This document shows positions 48,251-59,774 of a stretch of DNA of 64,000 nucleotides, one piece after another (positions within the stretch are counted from its first letter, which is position 1; each line of letters opens with the position of its first letter). Both the position numbers and the translations under genes were made by a program. Source of the stretch: Hanleya hanleyi (Eukaryota; Mollusca; Polyplacophora; Lepidopleurida; Hanleyidae); assembly GCA_036873755.1 (NCBI GenBank), contig JAVTVY010037026.1, positions 1 through 64,000 of the forward strand, given 5' to 3'. The notes beneath the pieces are model-generated. The model was not told the origin of the DNA. It did not search any database and saw only the letters and a program-made list of their open reading frames with translations.

Positions 48251-48775
48251 TCAACTCGGAAATATTCTCTAGATAGGGTCCAAACATTTAGAAAAGATAA
48301 GCTTACAAAACGCCGGAAATATGCACTAAATAGGGTCCAAACATTTAGAAAAGATAAGCTTACAAAACGCCGGAAATATTCTCTAAATAGGGTCCAAACA
48401 TTTAGAAAAAATAAGCTTACAAAACGCCGGAAATATTATCTAAATAGGGTCCAAACATTTAGAAAAAATAAGCTTACAAAACGCCGGAAATATTCTCTAA
48501 ATAGGGTCCAAACATTTAGAAAAGATAAGCTTACACAACGCCGGAAATATTCTCTAAATAGGGTCCAAACATTTAGAAAAGATAAGCTTACAAAACGCCG
48601 GAAATATTCTCTAAATAGGGTCAAAACATTTAGAAAAGATAAGCTTACACAACGCCGGAAATATTCTCTAAATAGGGTCCAAACATTTAGAAAAGATAAG
48701 CTTACAAAAACGCCGGAAATATTCTGTAAATAGGGTCCAAACATTTAGAAAAGATAAGCTTACAAAACGCCTGCG
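48251..48775. repeat. 57-bp tandem array, about nine copies
   Basis: The unit contains AATAGGGTCCAAACATTTAG, AAAAGATAAGCTTAC and AAAACGCCGGAAATATTCTC. It is a multiple of three and stop-free, so the plus strand reads 19-residue repeats (TFRKDKLTKRRKYSLNRVQ) and the minus strand FVSLSFLNVWTLFREYFRR. Without flanking gene structure I regard both as repeat artefacts. Each unit carries a HindIII site (AAGCTT). Confidence 0.92.
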
Positions 48776-48875
48776 TGTAATATTCTGTATAACGATCATG
48801 CTTCATATATGTTGAGAACCCTTTATCAAATATTTTTATTTGATAAACTGGCACATAATATTTTTTAACGTTCAC

Positions 48876-49860
48876 CCCTCTCTACCCTAAACCTGAATCG
48901 AACTGAGGGACTCGTATTCGAACTGAGGGACTCGTATTCTCACCACTATTCTATAGAACATATAGAGAATTTTAATTATAATCAATTCACTTTGACTATG
49001 ACTCTCTAGCGGATGTCGGATTTGAAAACTCAATATTCAAACAAATACCTTACCAAGAAAACTTTAAAGATAGGGACCTTCTTATTCCATACAGCCAATG
49101 TATTCAAAATTTGGAGAAAGGCATAGGAAGCATGTTCTGAATGTCACTTCAGATGCATGTACATGCCGTCATGGTCACTGGCAGGGGGAAGTCGTGGAAG
49201 TTATACAGAGATCTCCGTAATTGGCTGTTGATATTAATGTCACGTGCCAGTTACCCGGATATACCGCCAGATAGACACCAATCATAGAACTGAATTTTGA
49301 TCTATTTCTTTTTGCTCACCTCTTTCCTCGTTAGTTCTAGTGAATGGCACAGATCATGCACCAGTCCGTGACAGACTGCGCTTCTAACAGCACAATAAAA
49401 TAATACTTGCGAATTAAAAAATGTTTGTTTTTTATTCAATTAATAAAGACGTGTGGAAATCAGGGTTTAAACTTTCCTGACCTAGCGAACAAAGGGTATT
49501 AATGTTTCTGAACATGATATGAATGATACAAGTAAAAACATAGATTAGAAGTTATGAAAATACATTACTCGCATAATATTTTGAAGTTTCTTATATCGTA
49601 TGCAGCCACATAGGTTCTCGCATCTCTCTCACTCATATGGTTAGTATGCAATACCAGCACGTCTCATTTATCATCATATAATGTGGACCATACGTGTAGC
49701 ACAAACACAGAGAGACGGTTACTGATATAGCGTAAGATTATTATTACGAGGTGTTGGTTAAGGAACTAAGCTGGTCCATCTACGAATGAGGCTACGTACT
49801 CTGGAGGTTGTATTCAATTGGTTTATCGAACAAAACTTCCTCTTCCGACCACTCACTAGC
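48876..49860. repeat. Duplicated block A, copy 2
   Basis: Second copy of 44136-44893. It has extra segments at about 49068-49180 and 49757-49840. A short GAACTGAGGGACTCGTATTC duplication occurs at about 48900-48940. It is followed by a SINE-core-like piece (AGTGAGTGAGTTAGGGTCTA near 49861, then ACGTCGCGTTCAGC). Confidence 0.9.
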
Positions 49861-49964
49861 AGTGAGTGAGTTAGGGTCTAACGTCGCGTTCAGCATTATT
49901 TCGACCACATAGCGATGATATAACTAACTACTATATGATTAGCTGGACATGTGCGACTATTACC

Positions 49965-50285
49965 AATACTATATTGAACATTCAAAATGCATAATACAGC
50001 ATATACAAAGGCAGATTCATAGCTGGATAAAGAAGCTGAATGAACAAACTTACGTCCACCCTTGTACAACGATCCCTAATGGAAGTAAAATCATTATAGC
50101 AAAGAAAACATACTGCTATTTGAAAATACATGTAGTGCGTTGTTGGAAGAATGCGAATACTAAAATACCTTAATTGCACAGAGGGCAGTGAACAGATTTC
50201 TGTAGTTTTTCACGAACGTGGCCAGGGAATATTTTCTTAAATCAAGAACGTCGTGGCATTAATGTAACGGAATGTTTCTGTTTTA
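49965..50285. repeat. Duplicated block C, copy 2
   Basis: Second copy of 47285-47645, only about 100 bp after block A copy 2. In the first set, A and C are 2.4 kb apart, with the D repeats in between. Confidence 0.85.
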
Positions 50286-50289
50286 ATTA

Positions 50290-51285
50290 AATAGTACGAT
50301 AAAATGCGACCTTGCGTACATCATCTGATAAATTTTGAAACTTTGCAGGTTGACCTACTTCTAAAATCAGGTTGTGGGCACTCGGCAACTTGGAAGAGTG
50401 TCTCATTGAAAATATCAGCTGTTGTTTTTGTTTTGATGGGATGGTATTATGCGATGTCGTTTTCTCGTAAATCGAGCAATTGAAATAATAAATTTTCTGA
50501 AGGCTACATTTAATTAAAAATCTCTCGTGTTTCACACATCAAAAACAAACTCTCTTGTTGGGATGAGAATAAAATCGATGCCTTTCTTTCTTATTTTTCA
50601 TTTCCATTGTTTCAGACCCGCCCCCAACAACGGCAGCCAACTTTATGGGTAAAAATAAATGAAAGTATGGATAATTGCAACGATTTTTAAAACTGCTGCA
50701 TCTTCTCTCAGCTATCCCTAATGAAAACCAGTCAGCAAATGGGAAAATGTACAGCACTCTCTCATATCGTCTATATATAGCATCTCACTTGGCTGCAATG
50801 CCGATATTTATTTGGATATTGAAGGTAACTTGAACTTACACGATTTTTTTGCCAAAACAAAGCCCGTGATCATGTCAGATAGTATTGTTCACTTCCGATA
50901 TAATTTGTTGTTGCTGTAGTTATTGTTTAATTTGGGCCCATTTTGTCAAACATGCCAAATATTGAATTAGATACCGAGGTCGAATACGTATTATCAAATG
51001 AGATCAGAATATGCCATAAACCGGAATACTCGGAATCACCCGTAGAAGTTTATTATGAAATAGAGAAGCGCTCAGCAAGGACACCATCTTCTGAAATTTG
51101 ACTGCACTCTATCTTACCCAGGGAGCATATCATGTTATAAAACGTTATAATACCATTGTGCTAACTATCATGGCGATGTTCTACATAAATATGAAGATTA
51201 TATCAAAATGGATGGTTTTAATATTATATGAAGAGTTGTTGATATGATGTGATAAATAGAGATTATCATGATAGTGGGTGATCCG
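50290..51285. other. Intergenic DNA, no structure seen
   Basis: AT-rich sequence without recognised repeats or coding exons. Short minus-strand frames at 50287-50757 lack motifs. Confidence 0.5.
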
Positions 51286-51288
51286 CGA

Positions 51289-51594
51289 CGTTGTATCAAC
51301 ATCTCGTTGTCTGAGGTTGGACTGTGGTATTAGCCTCGCCCGTTGTATCAACATCTCGTTGTCTGAGGTTGGACTGTGGTATTAGCCTCGCCCGTTGTAT
51401 CAACATCTCGTTGTCTGAGGTTGGACTGTGGTATTAGCCTCGCCCGTTGTATCAACATCTCGTTGTCTGAGGTTGGACTGTGGTATTAGCCTCGCCCGTT
51501 GTATCAACATCTCGTTGTCTGAGGTTGGACTGTGGTATTAGCCTCGCCCGTTGTATCAACATCTCGTTGTCTGAGGTTGGACTGTGGTATTAGC
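51289..51594. repeat. 52-bp tandem array, six identical copies
   Basis: The unit CGTTGTATCAACATCTCGTT continues GTCTGAGGTTGGACTG to GCCTCGCC and starts at 51289, 51341, 51393, 51445, 51497 and 51549. I see no internal differences; the last copy is cut a few bases short. Confidence 0.96.
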
Positions 51595-51999
51595 CGAGCT
51601 AAAAGTAAAATATTTTTACGGAAAAATACGTCGATGTTCTCAATGGCCGCTTCGCAGATTCGAAAAAGAAAAGAAGTCTGCTTAATATAGTTCGAGATAA
51701 AAATAAAGATTTAGGAACAAAGCCGTTGTCAAACATAATTGAAATAAATTATTTAATCAGAAATCGTATATTTTAAGTCTGAATATACAGTATAAAGCGA
51801 ATGAAAAATATCGATACATTTTCCGGTTTTCTTCAGTCACTTCACATATACTGTTTCTACATATCTCACTCCGCGAGGGGAATCTCAGAATGTTCACGTG
51901 ACCGGCAAATTCGAAGGCGAAACGGTTCTTGTTTTTGGGAGAGGAGGGTCAGTATTACTTTCAACAAAGGACCAAAGACAGTTTTTCTCAATCAGAAGA

Positions 52000-52460
52000 C
52001 TACCGAAACATTATATTTGAGATACAATTATTGAATGTTGCGCCGTGAAAGACGCCAGCTGTGGTCTGAGATTTAGAAGTTGAAAGAGTTTGTTGAGTGG
52101 ACTGGTGGTTGAACACGAGCAGATCACGAACCATGCATGGAACTGGAAGGCTGACTTTGAGGAGTGACATTTCATGGTTAGGCCTACTGGGATAAAGTGG
52201 ATGTCTCATGAGAGTACTGGTCAGAGATGTCTGGAATGGATGAACTTGTAGACGATAAGTTAGCGATTATTCCGCTCATAGATTTGCTGCTGCATTTCAT
52301 TGAACGCCACCGAGTACCGATTTATGCTGGCGATATTTTTATGCCCCGTCAGCTGCATAATGGTGGCTGGAGCAACACCGAGATGTAGAAGGCGAGCTGC
52401 AGTGGATTTGCGAGCACTGTGATTCGTCTTTCGGCCCAAGAACCCTGCCTTGTCTGCCAT
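52000..52460 (-). pseudogene. Crypton-type tyrosine recombinase, C-terminal remnant
   Basis: The first frame (52460 down to 52260) has the catalytic half of a tyrosine recombinase. TNHSARKS gives the HxxR pair, then LLHLGVAPATIMQLTGHKN gives the GH motif, and INRYS supplies the presumed nucleophile tyrosine. A stop and frameshifts follow. Further C-terminal pieces remain in other frames: IPDISDQYSHETSTLSQ and, near 52020-52060, GVFHGATFNNC, an ending common in eukaryotic Crypton-like proteins. The N-terminal half and first catalytic Arg are absent. The protein would have cut and joined transposon DNA; here it is broken. Confidence 0.78.
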
Positions 52461-52888
52461 TCATAGAAGTCATTTTGTTTAGGGCCATTCATGGTCAAAT
52501 TGAGTTATTTTCTGGCAAATTGAATTTTTAGCGGAACAAACATGAATACTAAAATACGATGAATTGATCTATTTACACAATATACACCCAGGGCCAATGT
52601 TGACACGTAGATTCGGATAATTTGCGTTGGTAAAATAACAGCGACAGGTGAGTGAACATAAAATTCAGTAAACGAACTGCAAGAAGCAGACGGCACACAT
52701 CCAAAAACAGCACCGTTAACTAGAGCCTATGGGCTTTAATGAGATCTGGTAGCTGGGTTATTGGGGGATAAGTTTGTAATGAAATAAACGCACAATTATA
52801 TATTTAATTTCAAGTTAGGTACAGGTGGCACCAGGCACGAATGTATGTGGCTAAAACGCAATCACAAGTTACATCCTGTGACAAGGTA

Positions 52889-53661
52889 TATGAAGGGCCG
52901 TTCGCGCAATAAACGCATCCTTACGTTTAAAAATTGTAAAGCTTTAAACAGTTTAAACGTTTAAACTTGAACCAACCAATCAGGTGTTATGAACTGACAT
53001 TTTCCTGTTAAAAAGCAAACGTTTCCAGTTGTAAATTCGCGACTTCAGACATTTCCTGTCAAAAGAAAAATTTGGTCTTTTAAAGGTTTCCGGTTAAAAG
53101 GATAACTTTTCCGGTGTGATCGCCCAATCAGATTTTTTATTTGGGCCGCGTGTATTCCAACATCTACACTAACACGTGCAAATCTCCACTGGCAAATGTT
53201 TCCGGTATAAATTAGGTTTTGGAGAATATCTTTGGCACCGGGACAATTTGCGCAGGACATGCTGCACGGTGGGCATGAGGAATACAATATGCGCGAATAG
53301 TTGTAAGAGTTATTTTGATTGGTTCAAACAGACTACATAGCGGAAACGTTTTGCCAGTGGACACGTGTTGATGTTGAGGTTTGAACATACGCGGCAGCAA
53401 TAAAAAAATCTGACTGGACGATCACAACCGGTAACGATTTCCCTTAAACCGGAAACGTTTAAAAGTCTAGAATATTACTACTGGAAACGTTTGTCTTTTG
53501 ACAGGGAACGTCCAAAGTATTGGACGTTACAACAGCAAACGTTTGCTTATGGACAGGAAAGTTCTTCCAAATGTCAATTCATGACATCTGATTGGTTGGT
53601 GCAAGTTAAACGTTTGAATTCATTAAACGTTTGGATTTATGGCGCGAACGGCCCTTCTTAA
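52889..53661. mobile_element. Long-TIR MITE with AAGGTA target duplication
   Basis: The left end TATGAAGGGCCGTTCGCGC and right end GCGCGAACGGCCCTTCTTAA are inverted. Pairing continues for over 100 bp with indels (TTAAACTTG..ACCAACCAATCAG and ATG..CTGACATTT, mirrored on the right). AAGGTA flanks both sides (52883-52888 and 53662-53667). The interior repeats GGAAACGTTT-like words many times. Non-coding. Superfamily not assigned. Confidence 0.85.
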
Positions 53662-53669
53662 AAGGTACC

Positions 53670-53872
53670 GACATAATGAAGTTGAACATACCAAAGAAAG
53701 GCAATCCTAGGATAAACATAACTCCGAAAATGGAAGCCGAAATATAGAATATTATATCACAATGACTTCCATTTTCGGAGTTACTTTTATCGTAGTTTAT
53801 TTGAAATTGATCTGTGGAAACAATGAAAGGTAGTCCTATAACGAGGGAAGTTGCACACGTTACTCTAACCAT
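53670..53872 (-). CDS. Possible membrane-receptor exon fragment (two helices)
   Basis: Reading from the ATG at 53870-53872, about 67 codons give a hydrophobic helix (VTCATSLVIGLPFIV), a polar loop with one Cys (ENGSHC), and a second helix (IIFYISASIFGVMFILGLPF). The order and loop Cys would suit TM4-loop 2-TM5 of a class A receptor, but the usual TM4 Trp is missing. ATTATGTCG|GTACCT could be a splice donor at its end. The long-TIR MITE begins within a few bases of that point. No other exon is in view; it may be a pseudogene or chance. Confidence 0.3.
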
Positions 53873-53962
53873 GTGTTACCGAATTACTTTCCGTCCAATT
53901 AGACACTACAGTAGGTGCTCATTAGAGCATTTTCACAAAGTGGATGCTCCTATGTTTTCATG

Positions 53963-54012
53963 AGAAACGGCTCCGCCGGATCCGCCGCCGCTGCCGCCGC
54001 CGCCGCCGCGAC
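53963..54012. repeat. (GCC)n triplet repeat
   Basis: CCGCCG repeats with a few interruptions (GGATCC, GCT) form a GC-rich island of about 50 bp in AT-rich surroundings. Confidence 0.85.
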
Positions 54013-54089
54013 TTTAAACGTGAATATCTCTGAAACCGTTAAATATTTTCGGGTCAGACTTTGCGTGCTATCTCCTTAGGCTTGGGAAA

Positions 54090-55010
54090 TTTGTCTGGTT
54101 TTGTTTTGATAGCCGCTGCTCACCACTAGGTGGCGTTGTAGTCAGAGCATAGGTGAACCTTTCTGTGACGATTTCGTCTGAACGGCTTGTCCGATTTCTT
54201 TGAAATTTTATTACCAATGGTCTTGAATGATAGGCAATGTGCTGAAAAGGTTTTGGTGTTGCTGGCATAACTTTTAAGGCAAGTTTTTTGCATCTCAAAA
54301 ATAAAAGTTTTTCCTGAAATGAAAATTTAGCAAATCGCTTGGAGAAATATTTAAAAACTGTTCTATTCTAGGCTGCCAAGCATAAATATAGGATTGCTGA
54401 CATGATAATTCCCTTTCGGTGGGAACCAAATTGCCATTCAAATGAGAAATCTCAATTATCTGATTTAACATCAAAACCTTCTTAACCATTATCATGATTA
54501 ATTTTTTTTCCATTGGCTTTAGATTTCATCTGCTTGTTTTTCGTGGTATTTGGTCATCATTAGGTGGCACTATAGACTTGAATTCAGGTAAACATATGTA
54601 ACATGATATCTTCTTGTTGATTAATTTGTTTGATTTCCATGAAATTTGGGTATACTGATCTTGCAAGACAGGCAAAGGACTGACAAGATTCTGGTGGTGT
54701 TGGCGAAAACATGGAGGTACGTTTTTGCATCTCAAAATAGGATTTTTTTCACAAAAATGGAAATTTACTTCTTCGAATCAAGAAAAAATAATTTTAATTT
54801 GCCTAACATGAATATAACATTCTCAGTGTTATAACTCACATCCCTTGTAAGCCAAATGGCCATTTTTCTTAATACGTGAAATTCTCAGGACTTAGTCCAA
54901 TACCTACATTCCCAGGCCAGATCTGGGGATTTTGCTTCATTATGTAGCTTTGTGATATTTGTTCATCATTGGGTAGCACTGCAGACAGTAGACTTATACA
55001 GCACAATTTA
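54090..55010. repeat. Two to three diverged ~440-bp tandem units
   Basis: Shared marks: a TTGGTCATCATTAGGTGGCA-type word (about 54116, 54550, 54962), GATTTC(T/C)(T/A)TGAAATTT, and GCATCTCAAAA at 54289 and 54728. Units are strongly diverged and the third is partial. Confidence 0.65.
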
Positions 55011-56697
55011 TTGGCTCTTCGTGAAGTTTATTATTGTGATCTTGTTAGACAGACGAAGGATTTTAAAGAATTGACCTCCCATATGGATTTCGTGACCCAT
55101 CAACATAATGCTTTATTTATATTTCATAATGCATTCTTTTTTACAATTCATAATTTAATTAACATTATAGTTTAAAAATGGATTGAAAGGACATTGGTGC
55201 CGCTAACACTGGCTTATATGTGGCAGTGGGGGTTTTTACAGCTAAATATAAATAAGTCCAGGTTAAATCAGACCCTGCTTACACACAAAAATGCTAAAAT
55301 GTGGTCAGAGAAAACAATCTGCCATTAGTCTGGTGTGATACTGTATGAAGAAGTGCAAGGATTTAAGACAGCTTGAAATCAGCTAGGCCTACCTAGTGTA
55401 TGCCTGTTTGTTGTTCATTCAAGTGATTAATCTGAAGTGGTTGACTTATTGCATAATGCGCTTAACATAAGGGGACTAGTGCTTGTGTCAACAAAGTAAA
55501 CAGAATCAGTGCTTCTTCTCTCTCCAATACTGATAATAATAATCTGATCCTATTTGAACAGTGGTATGGTTATCCCAATAACAAGTTTAGTTTCCAGTGA
55601 CTTTGAAGAGCTTGGCTTCCAGATGTCTGGAGAAGCATTCTAGCCAATTTTCAATGAGTAAAATCACAAATTATCACTTCCTTAATGCTAAATTTGTTTT
55701 TTGTTCATGTGAAGATCCCCAGAATTTGCTTGAAACTTGAGAGATGAAATGGCACATACATCTATCATTGCATTTTGACAGCATAGTTATACTACTGTTA
55801 ACTATGTTTAGACTGAAAAACTGGAAAGATTTTTGAAATGGAACTTCTACATTCCTGCTATATGGCACATCTCACCTGGGACATTTTTGTATATAATTTA
55901 AGTAAAATGGTTCTGATGCATTTTGACAGAATATTTAGACTTTGAAGATAATATGGAATGACTTCTCAAATGGAACTGAATTGTCCATGTCATCTGTGTC
56001 TCTGTCTGTCTGTTCATCTTTCTGGTCATACCACATATGCAGATAGTGATGGATCAGAAGCCTTATTAAAATGACTTCACCTGTTTTATTAAGGTTAAAT
56101 GTAACATTAGCAGTAATTTTTAAAGAAGTTAAGACAGGCTCTCCAAATTCATAATACATGTGCAATTGGTGACCGACTAGAAGCCTATCCCAGTTGACTA
56201 AACCTATTTTTTCAAGGTTATACTTTATATTATGATATAACATGAAATATAGCTTGGTTTTCTAAATTAATACCACATATGCAACTGATGATGGATCCGG
56301 AGTGCATGAATGTCTGACTTTAAAAACTGTATGTTAAGTCACATACTTTTAACTATCAACAAACACTTCAAATCTAACATTCTTATCATCAACATTGTGG
56401 TTGTTCGCGTGTGTTGCAACAGCCTCATGCTTCAACAGTAAATTAAACTATGACATATCGGCTGAACTGGTGAAACATCCACCATTTCCAAGCTCTGACA
56501 TACCACGTCACTGTCAGAATATGGGTACCATGACACAGTGATAGATCACACAGCCAGTGAAGGTTCCCGATTTATGTTGAATGCCGTTGTTGCCTAAGTA
56601 CTATTAGCAGCATTGCTTCAATGCATTTTGCTGTGAAGAACAGGACTTTCATAAGGTGATGTTTAGCACTGTAATATCACTTGTCTTTATTGCACCA
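55010..56697. other. Intergenic DNA with weak tandem structure
   Basis: GCATTTTGACAG recurs about 150 bp apart near 55768 and 55918. A (T)ACCACATATGCA-type word recurs near 56030, 56151 and 56270 (period about 120). No gene seen; the minus-strand frame at 55935-56243 follows the repeat. Confidence 0.45.
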
Positions 56698-57566
56698 TGT
56701 AAGCAACCTGTCTTGTGTCTTGTGCGCTGTCCTCAGTGTTTTATAGGGTGGATGGAGGGTGTCTGGTTCCATGTTGCTTCAAAGATTTCTTCTTTGAAGT
56801 AGCAGGAACACAACTGGGCTGGGTGGTGCTTAGTTGGTTCGTCGTGATATGCTGAAATATTGTTGAAAGCGACGTTAATAATAATATAATAATAATAATA
56901 ATACTTTATTTACAGAGGAGATTCAATTAGTACAAGACCAATCTTCCTTGAGTCCCTCTCTCGCTCACTCATGCACACAAGACACATATTATGACACAAT
57001 AGAAAACAGCATGTGATCAATGATACAATAAATCATGTACATGTAGTATGATATTTTGACAGAATATGAGCTTCCATTCGTCTCTTGAATATATTTAAAT
57101 TTGATGAGAATTTAATATTATTGGGGAGCTGATTCCAAAGAGTCACACCAGAGTATTGAAGAGAATGTTTATATGCTTCAGTTTTGGGTTTAGGGACCAC
57201 AAGATTATTAGAGGTGGTAGATCGTAGAGCTTTTTGGTAGACAGTTGCAGTTGGAGTAAATTGTTTACAGAGGTAAATTGGAGCTAGGTTATGTAGTGAT
57301 TTAAACATAAGAATTGCTTTGTGGTAAGTAATTCGGTCATATATAGTCATCCATTGTAGCTTCTTAAACATTTCTTGACTTGGGGTATTATAGTCTGCAT
57401 TCAATATTATTCTGGCTGCACGCTTCTGAAGACGAAGAATGCAGTCTAATGACTCTCTGGAGGCAGAACCCCATATTGTACAACAGTAGTCAACCAGAGG
57501 TAATACATATGCATTGTAGTACAGAATCCTAGCATGGTTAACGTTAAATTCTATTCACTCACTCAC
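56698..57566. mobile_element. SINE copy A, split by a LINE insertion
   Basis: The left part is 56698-56878 and the right part 57541-57566. It is nearly the same as 57567-57770: TGTAAGCAACCTGTC, TTTTATAGGGTGGATGGAGG, TTCGTCGTGATAT, CTGAAATAT and AAAGCGACGTTAA. The conserved TTGAAAGCGACGTTAAATTC core is typical of widespread molluscan SINE tails (family recognition, not checked). Confidence 0.8.
56879..57540 (-). pseudogene. LINE ORF2 C-terminal fragment inserted in a SINE
   Basis: Minus-strand reading gives ARILYYNAYVLPLVDYCCTI, LRLQKRAARIILNADYNTPS, FKKLQWMTIYDRITYHKAIL, VVPKPKTEAYKHSLQYSGVT and LWNQLPNNIKFSSNLNIFKR, ending in a stop near 57033. This is the C-terminal domain of a CR1/L2-type ORF2. 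The frame is open for about 160 codons, so the copy is young, but it is 5' truncated with no RT core. The 3' tail is a TTATTA repeat at 56880-56915. ACGTTAA flanks both sides (56872-56878, 57541-57547), a 7-bp target duplication. Confidence 0.88.
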
Positions 57567-57770
57567 TGTAAGCAACCTGTCTGTGTCTTGTGTGCTATTC
57601 TCAGAGTTTTATAGGGTGGATGGAGGTTATCTGTTTCCATGCTGTTTCAAAGATGTCGTCTTTGAAGTAACAGGAATGCAACTTCACTTGGCTGGGTGGT
57701 GCTTAGTTGGTTCGTCGTGATATAGCTGAAATATGGTTGAAAGCGACGTTAAATTCTATCCACTCACTAT
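57567..57770. mobile_element. SINE copy B
   Basis: Directly follows copy A. Begins TGTAAGCAACCTGTCTGTG and ends GCGACGTTAAATTCTATCCA + CTCACT, with about 85-90% apparent identity by eye. The tandem placement suggests duplication or repeated insertion at the same tail. Confidence 0.75.
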
Positions 57771-59760
57771 TAGCAGCATTTTACAACAACAGTTTGCTGA
57801 CTTCCAGTTGTCTGCCAGTTCTATTTGCCGGCATTGTTTTAGATAGAATACAACAGCTTTTTTCATACAATCAGGAATGAAAAAAAAGGTTGAAATCTTA
57901 ATGTTCCAATTTTCGTAGAGATATAAAAGGGGCAATTTGAAATTTTATTTTTATTCTGATATTCAATTTTTTAATGTTGGCGGGTCTGTGAAACACAAAA
58001 TTAAGTTTTGTACTGCCTTACACTGGGTTTCGCCCATTAGTAAAGAAATCCCTTCTCAGAGGCGCTACTACCAGGGATGATTCCCGATTGCTCATCGTCC
58101 ATGGGTATATGCCCCACCCTCTGTCCCATTCTTAAAAAAAATTGCCACATCTAATGGAGGGTGTGCCCATTTTAGGGAGATCTAAACCCTGTGAGTACCA
58201 ATTTATGTGTTACACATGTATTCGGGGAAATGCTCTTCTCCCGTGTTTCACACGAGCTTTCATTCAACCTTGACTTAACCAAAATAGTTGAATTTTGCTC
58301 TTTATCTTGATACATAATTCCTCCAACACATCACTTCTTCGAGATTCCAGATGAACACCATCACCACCATGTTAATTTAACCAGCATAAAGAAAGCAATA
58401 TGATACCTTCTTTAACATGGTATTGTTGGTGTTGCGTTTTAACTGCAAACTGACCTGTTGAGAATTCGATGGAAAAGGGGCCAGTGGAATGAAGTCTAGG
58501 GGATTAAGGTTAGTTTGTACAGAACATACATATACTTAGGGGTAAATAGAGATTGATTTAGTGTTATGAGTGAGAAGGGCTGGACATCAAGGTTGGTGAT
58601 GGTTATGTCACAAGTTAGGATAAGACAAGACATGTATATTACACTTTCTGGATATCCCACAGGTTGACTGGTGGAGTACAAGATAGGAAAAGATTATAAG
58701 ATATGTTACAGCTTGCTCTTGTGAGAAAAGCAAACAGTGGCCTGCAAAGGTGATAATGAGACAATGGTAGCCAGGTTGGCTGCTATGGTAGAGAATGTCT
58801 CACATATACACCTAACCAGCTGAACTGTATAATTTTCTCAGCAGAGTCCAAGCTTTGGTAAAGTGACGATACCAGTCTGCCATACTTTAGAGCGTATTAG
58901 TCTCATATTTTGTGGGAAAACAATGAACAGAGTAATATGTAATGCAGATAAGGGATCAAATATATGCCAAGTGACTATTAGTGACTAAATATAGACATAC
59001 AAAAGCCTTTCAACCACTAAGGATCCCCAAAATTCATCTCTGTGGAACTACTTTCATGCAGCGTAAGGCTATCCCGTGAGTCGGTTTGCACTTTTGTCCA
59101 TTCCCTACAGCATTCTAAAGAGCCTCTGGCTGACGCCAGATCTCAAAAATACTGTTAAACTATTAATGTTGTAATAGATAAATTTTTATTTTTTTTTAGA
59201 TTGTTTTAGATTTTTAAAAATATTTTTTATTTGCTTTTTACGTATGTGTTGTGCTTGTTGTTGTAACGTAATAGCTGCATTCCTAAGTTAGTTCCGGGGT
59301 TTCTGCAACAGAGGGCGCTGTGCCATATCAATGTCACTGAGCTTAAAAGAAGTCCGGCTATTCACAAAATCAAACTAGCATGATACAGAAAATTAGCAGA
59401 TGACACTGCATCAGATGCCTTTGGCAGATAGGTATATGATAATGCCATTTATTATATACTTGATGATGAGATAGTGAAAATTATCAATTGAATAAAAGCG
59501 AATTTTCACTGCAGTGATGATATCAAATATATCATCACTGTGATGATATGACAAATGACGTCACAGCGCACAAATACATGTTACCGTTGTCACAGTGATA
59601 AGGCAATTGACCGAACCTCTACACGGTTTATGCATCAAAGAAAAATAAGATAAATATTTAGGAAGGATTTGTATGTCATTATGTCTTACGATGCCTTAGG
59701 ATGCCATACGAGTGACTGCTATGGACGACGGTAGCAGCCACTCGCCTTCTCGCATACTCT
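57771..59760. other. Intergenic DNA, no gene recognised
   Basis: AT-rich. The only pattern is a short imperfect palindrome around GATGATATCA...TGATGATAT at about 59514-59550. No coding exon or RNA could be supported. Confidence 0.5.
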
Positions 59761-59774
59761 CCCTGTATTTTGCT

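Noticed and set aside
48248..48744. 161-codon plus and 102-codon minus open frames
   Set aside because: Both follow from a stop-free 57-bp repeat unit; no start context, exon signals or family match.
37905..51594. Regular 29-, 34-, 52- and 57-bp repeats as CRISPR arrays
   Set aside because: The copies follow each other directly with no unique spacers, there are no cas-like genes, and the sequence is eukaryotic. They are minisatellites.
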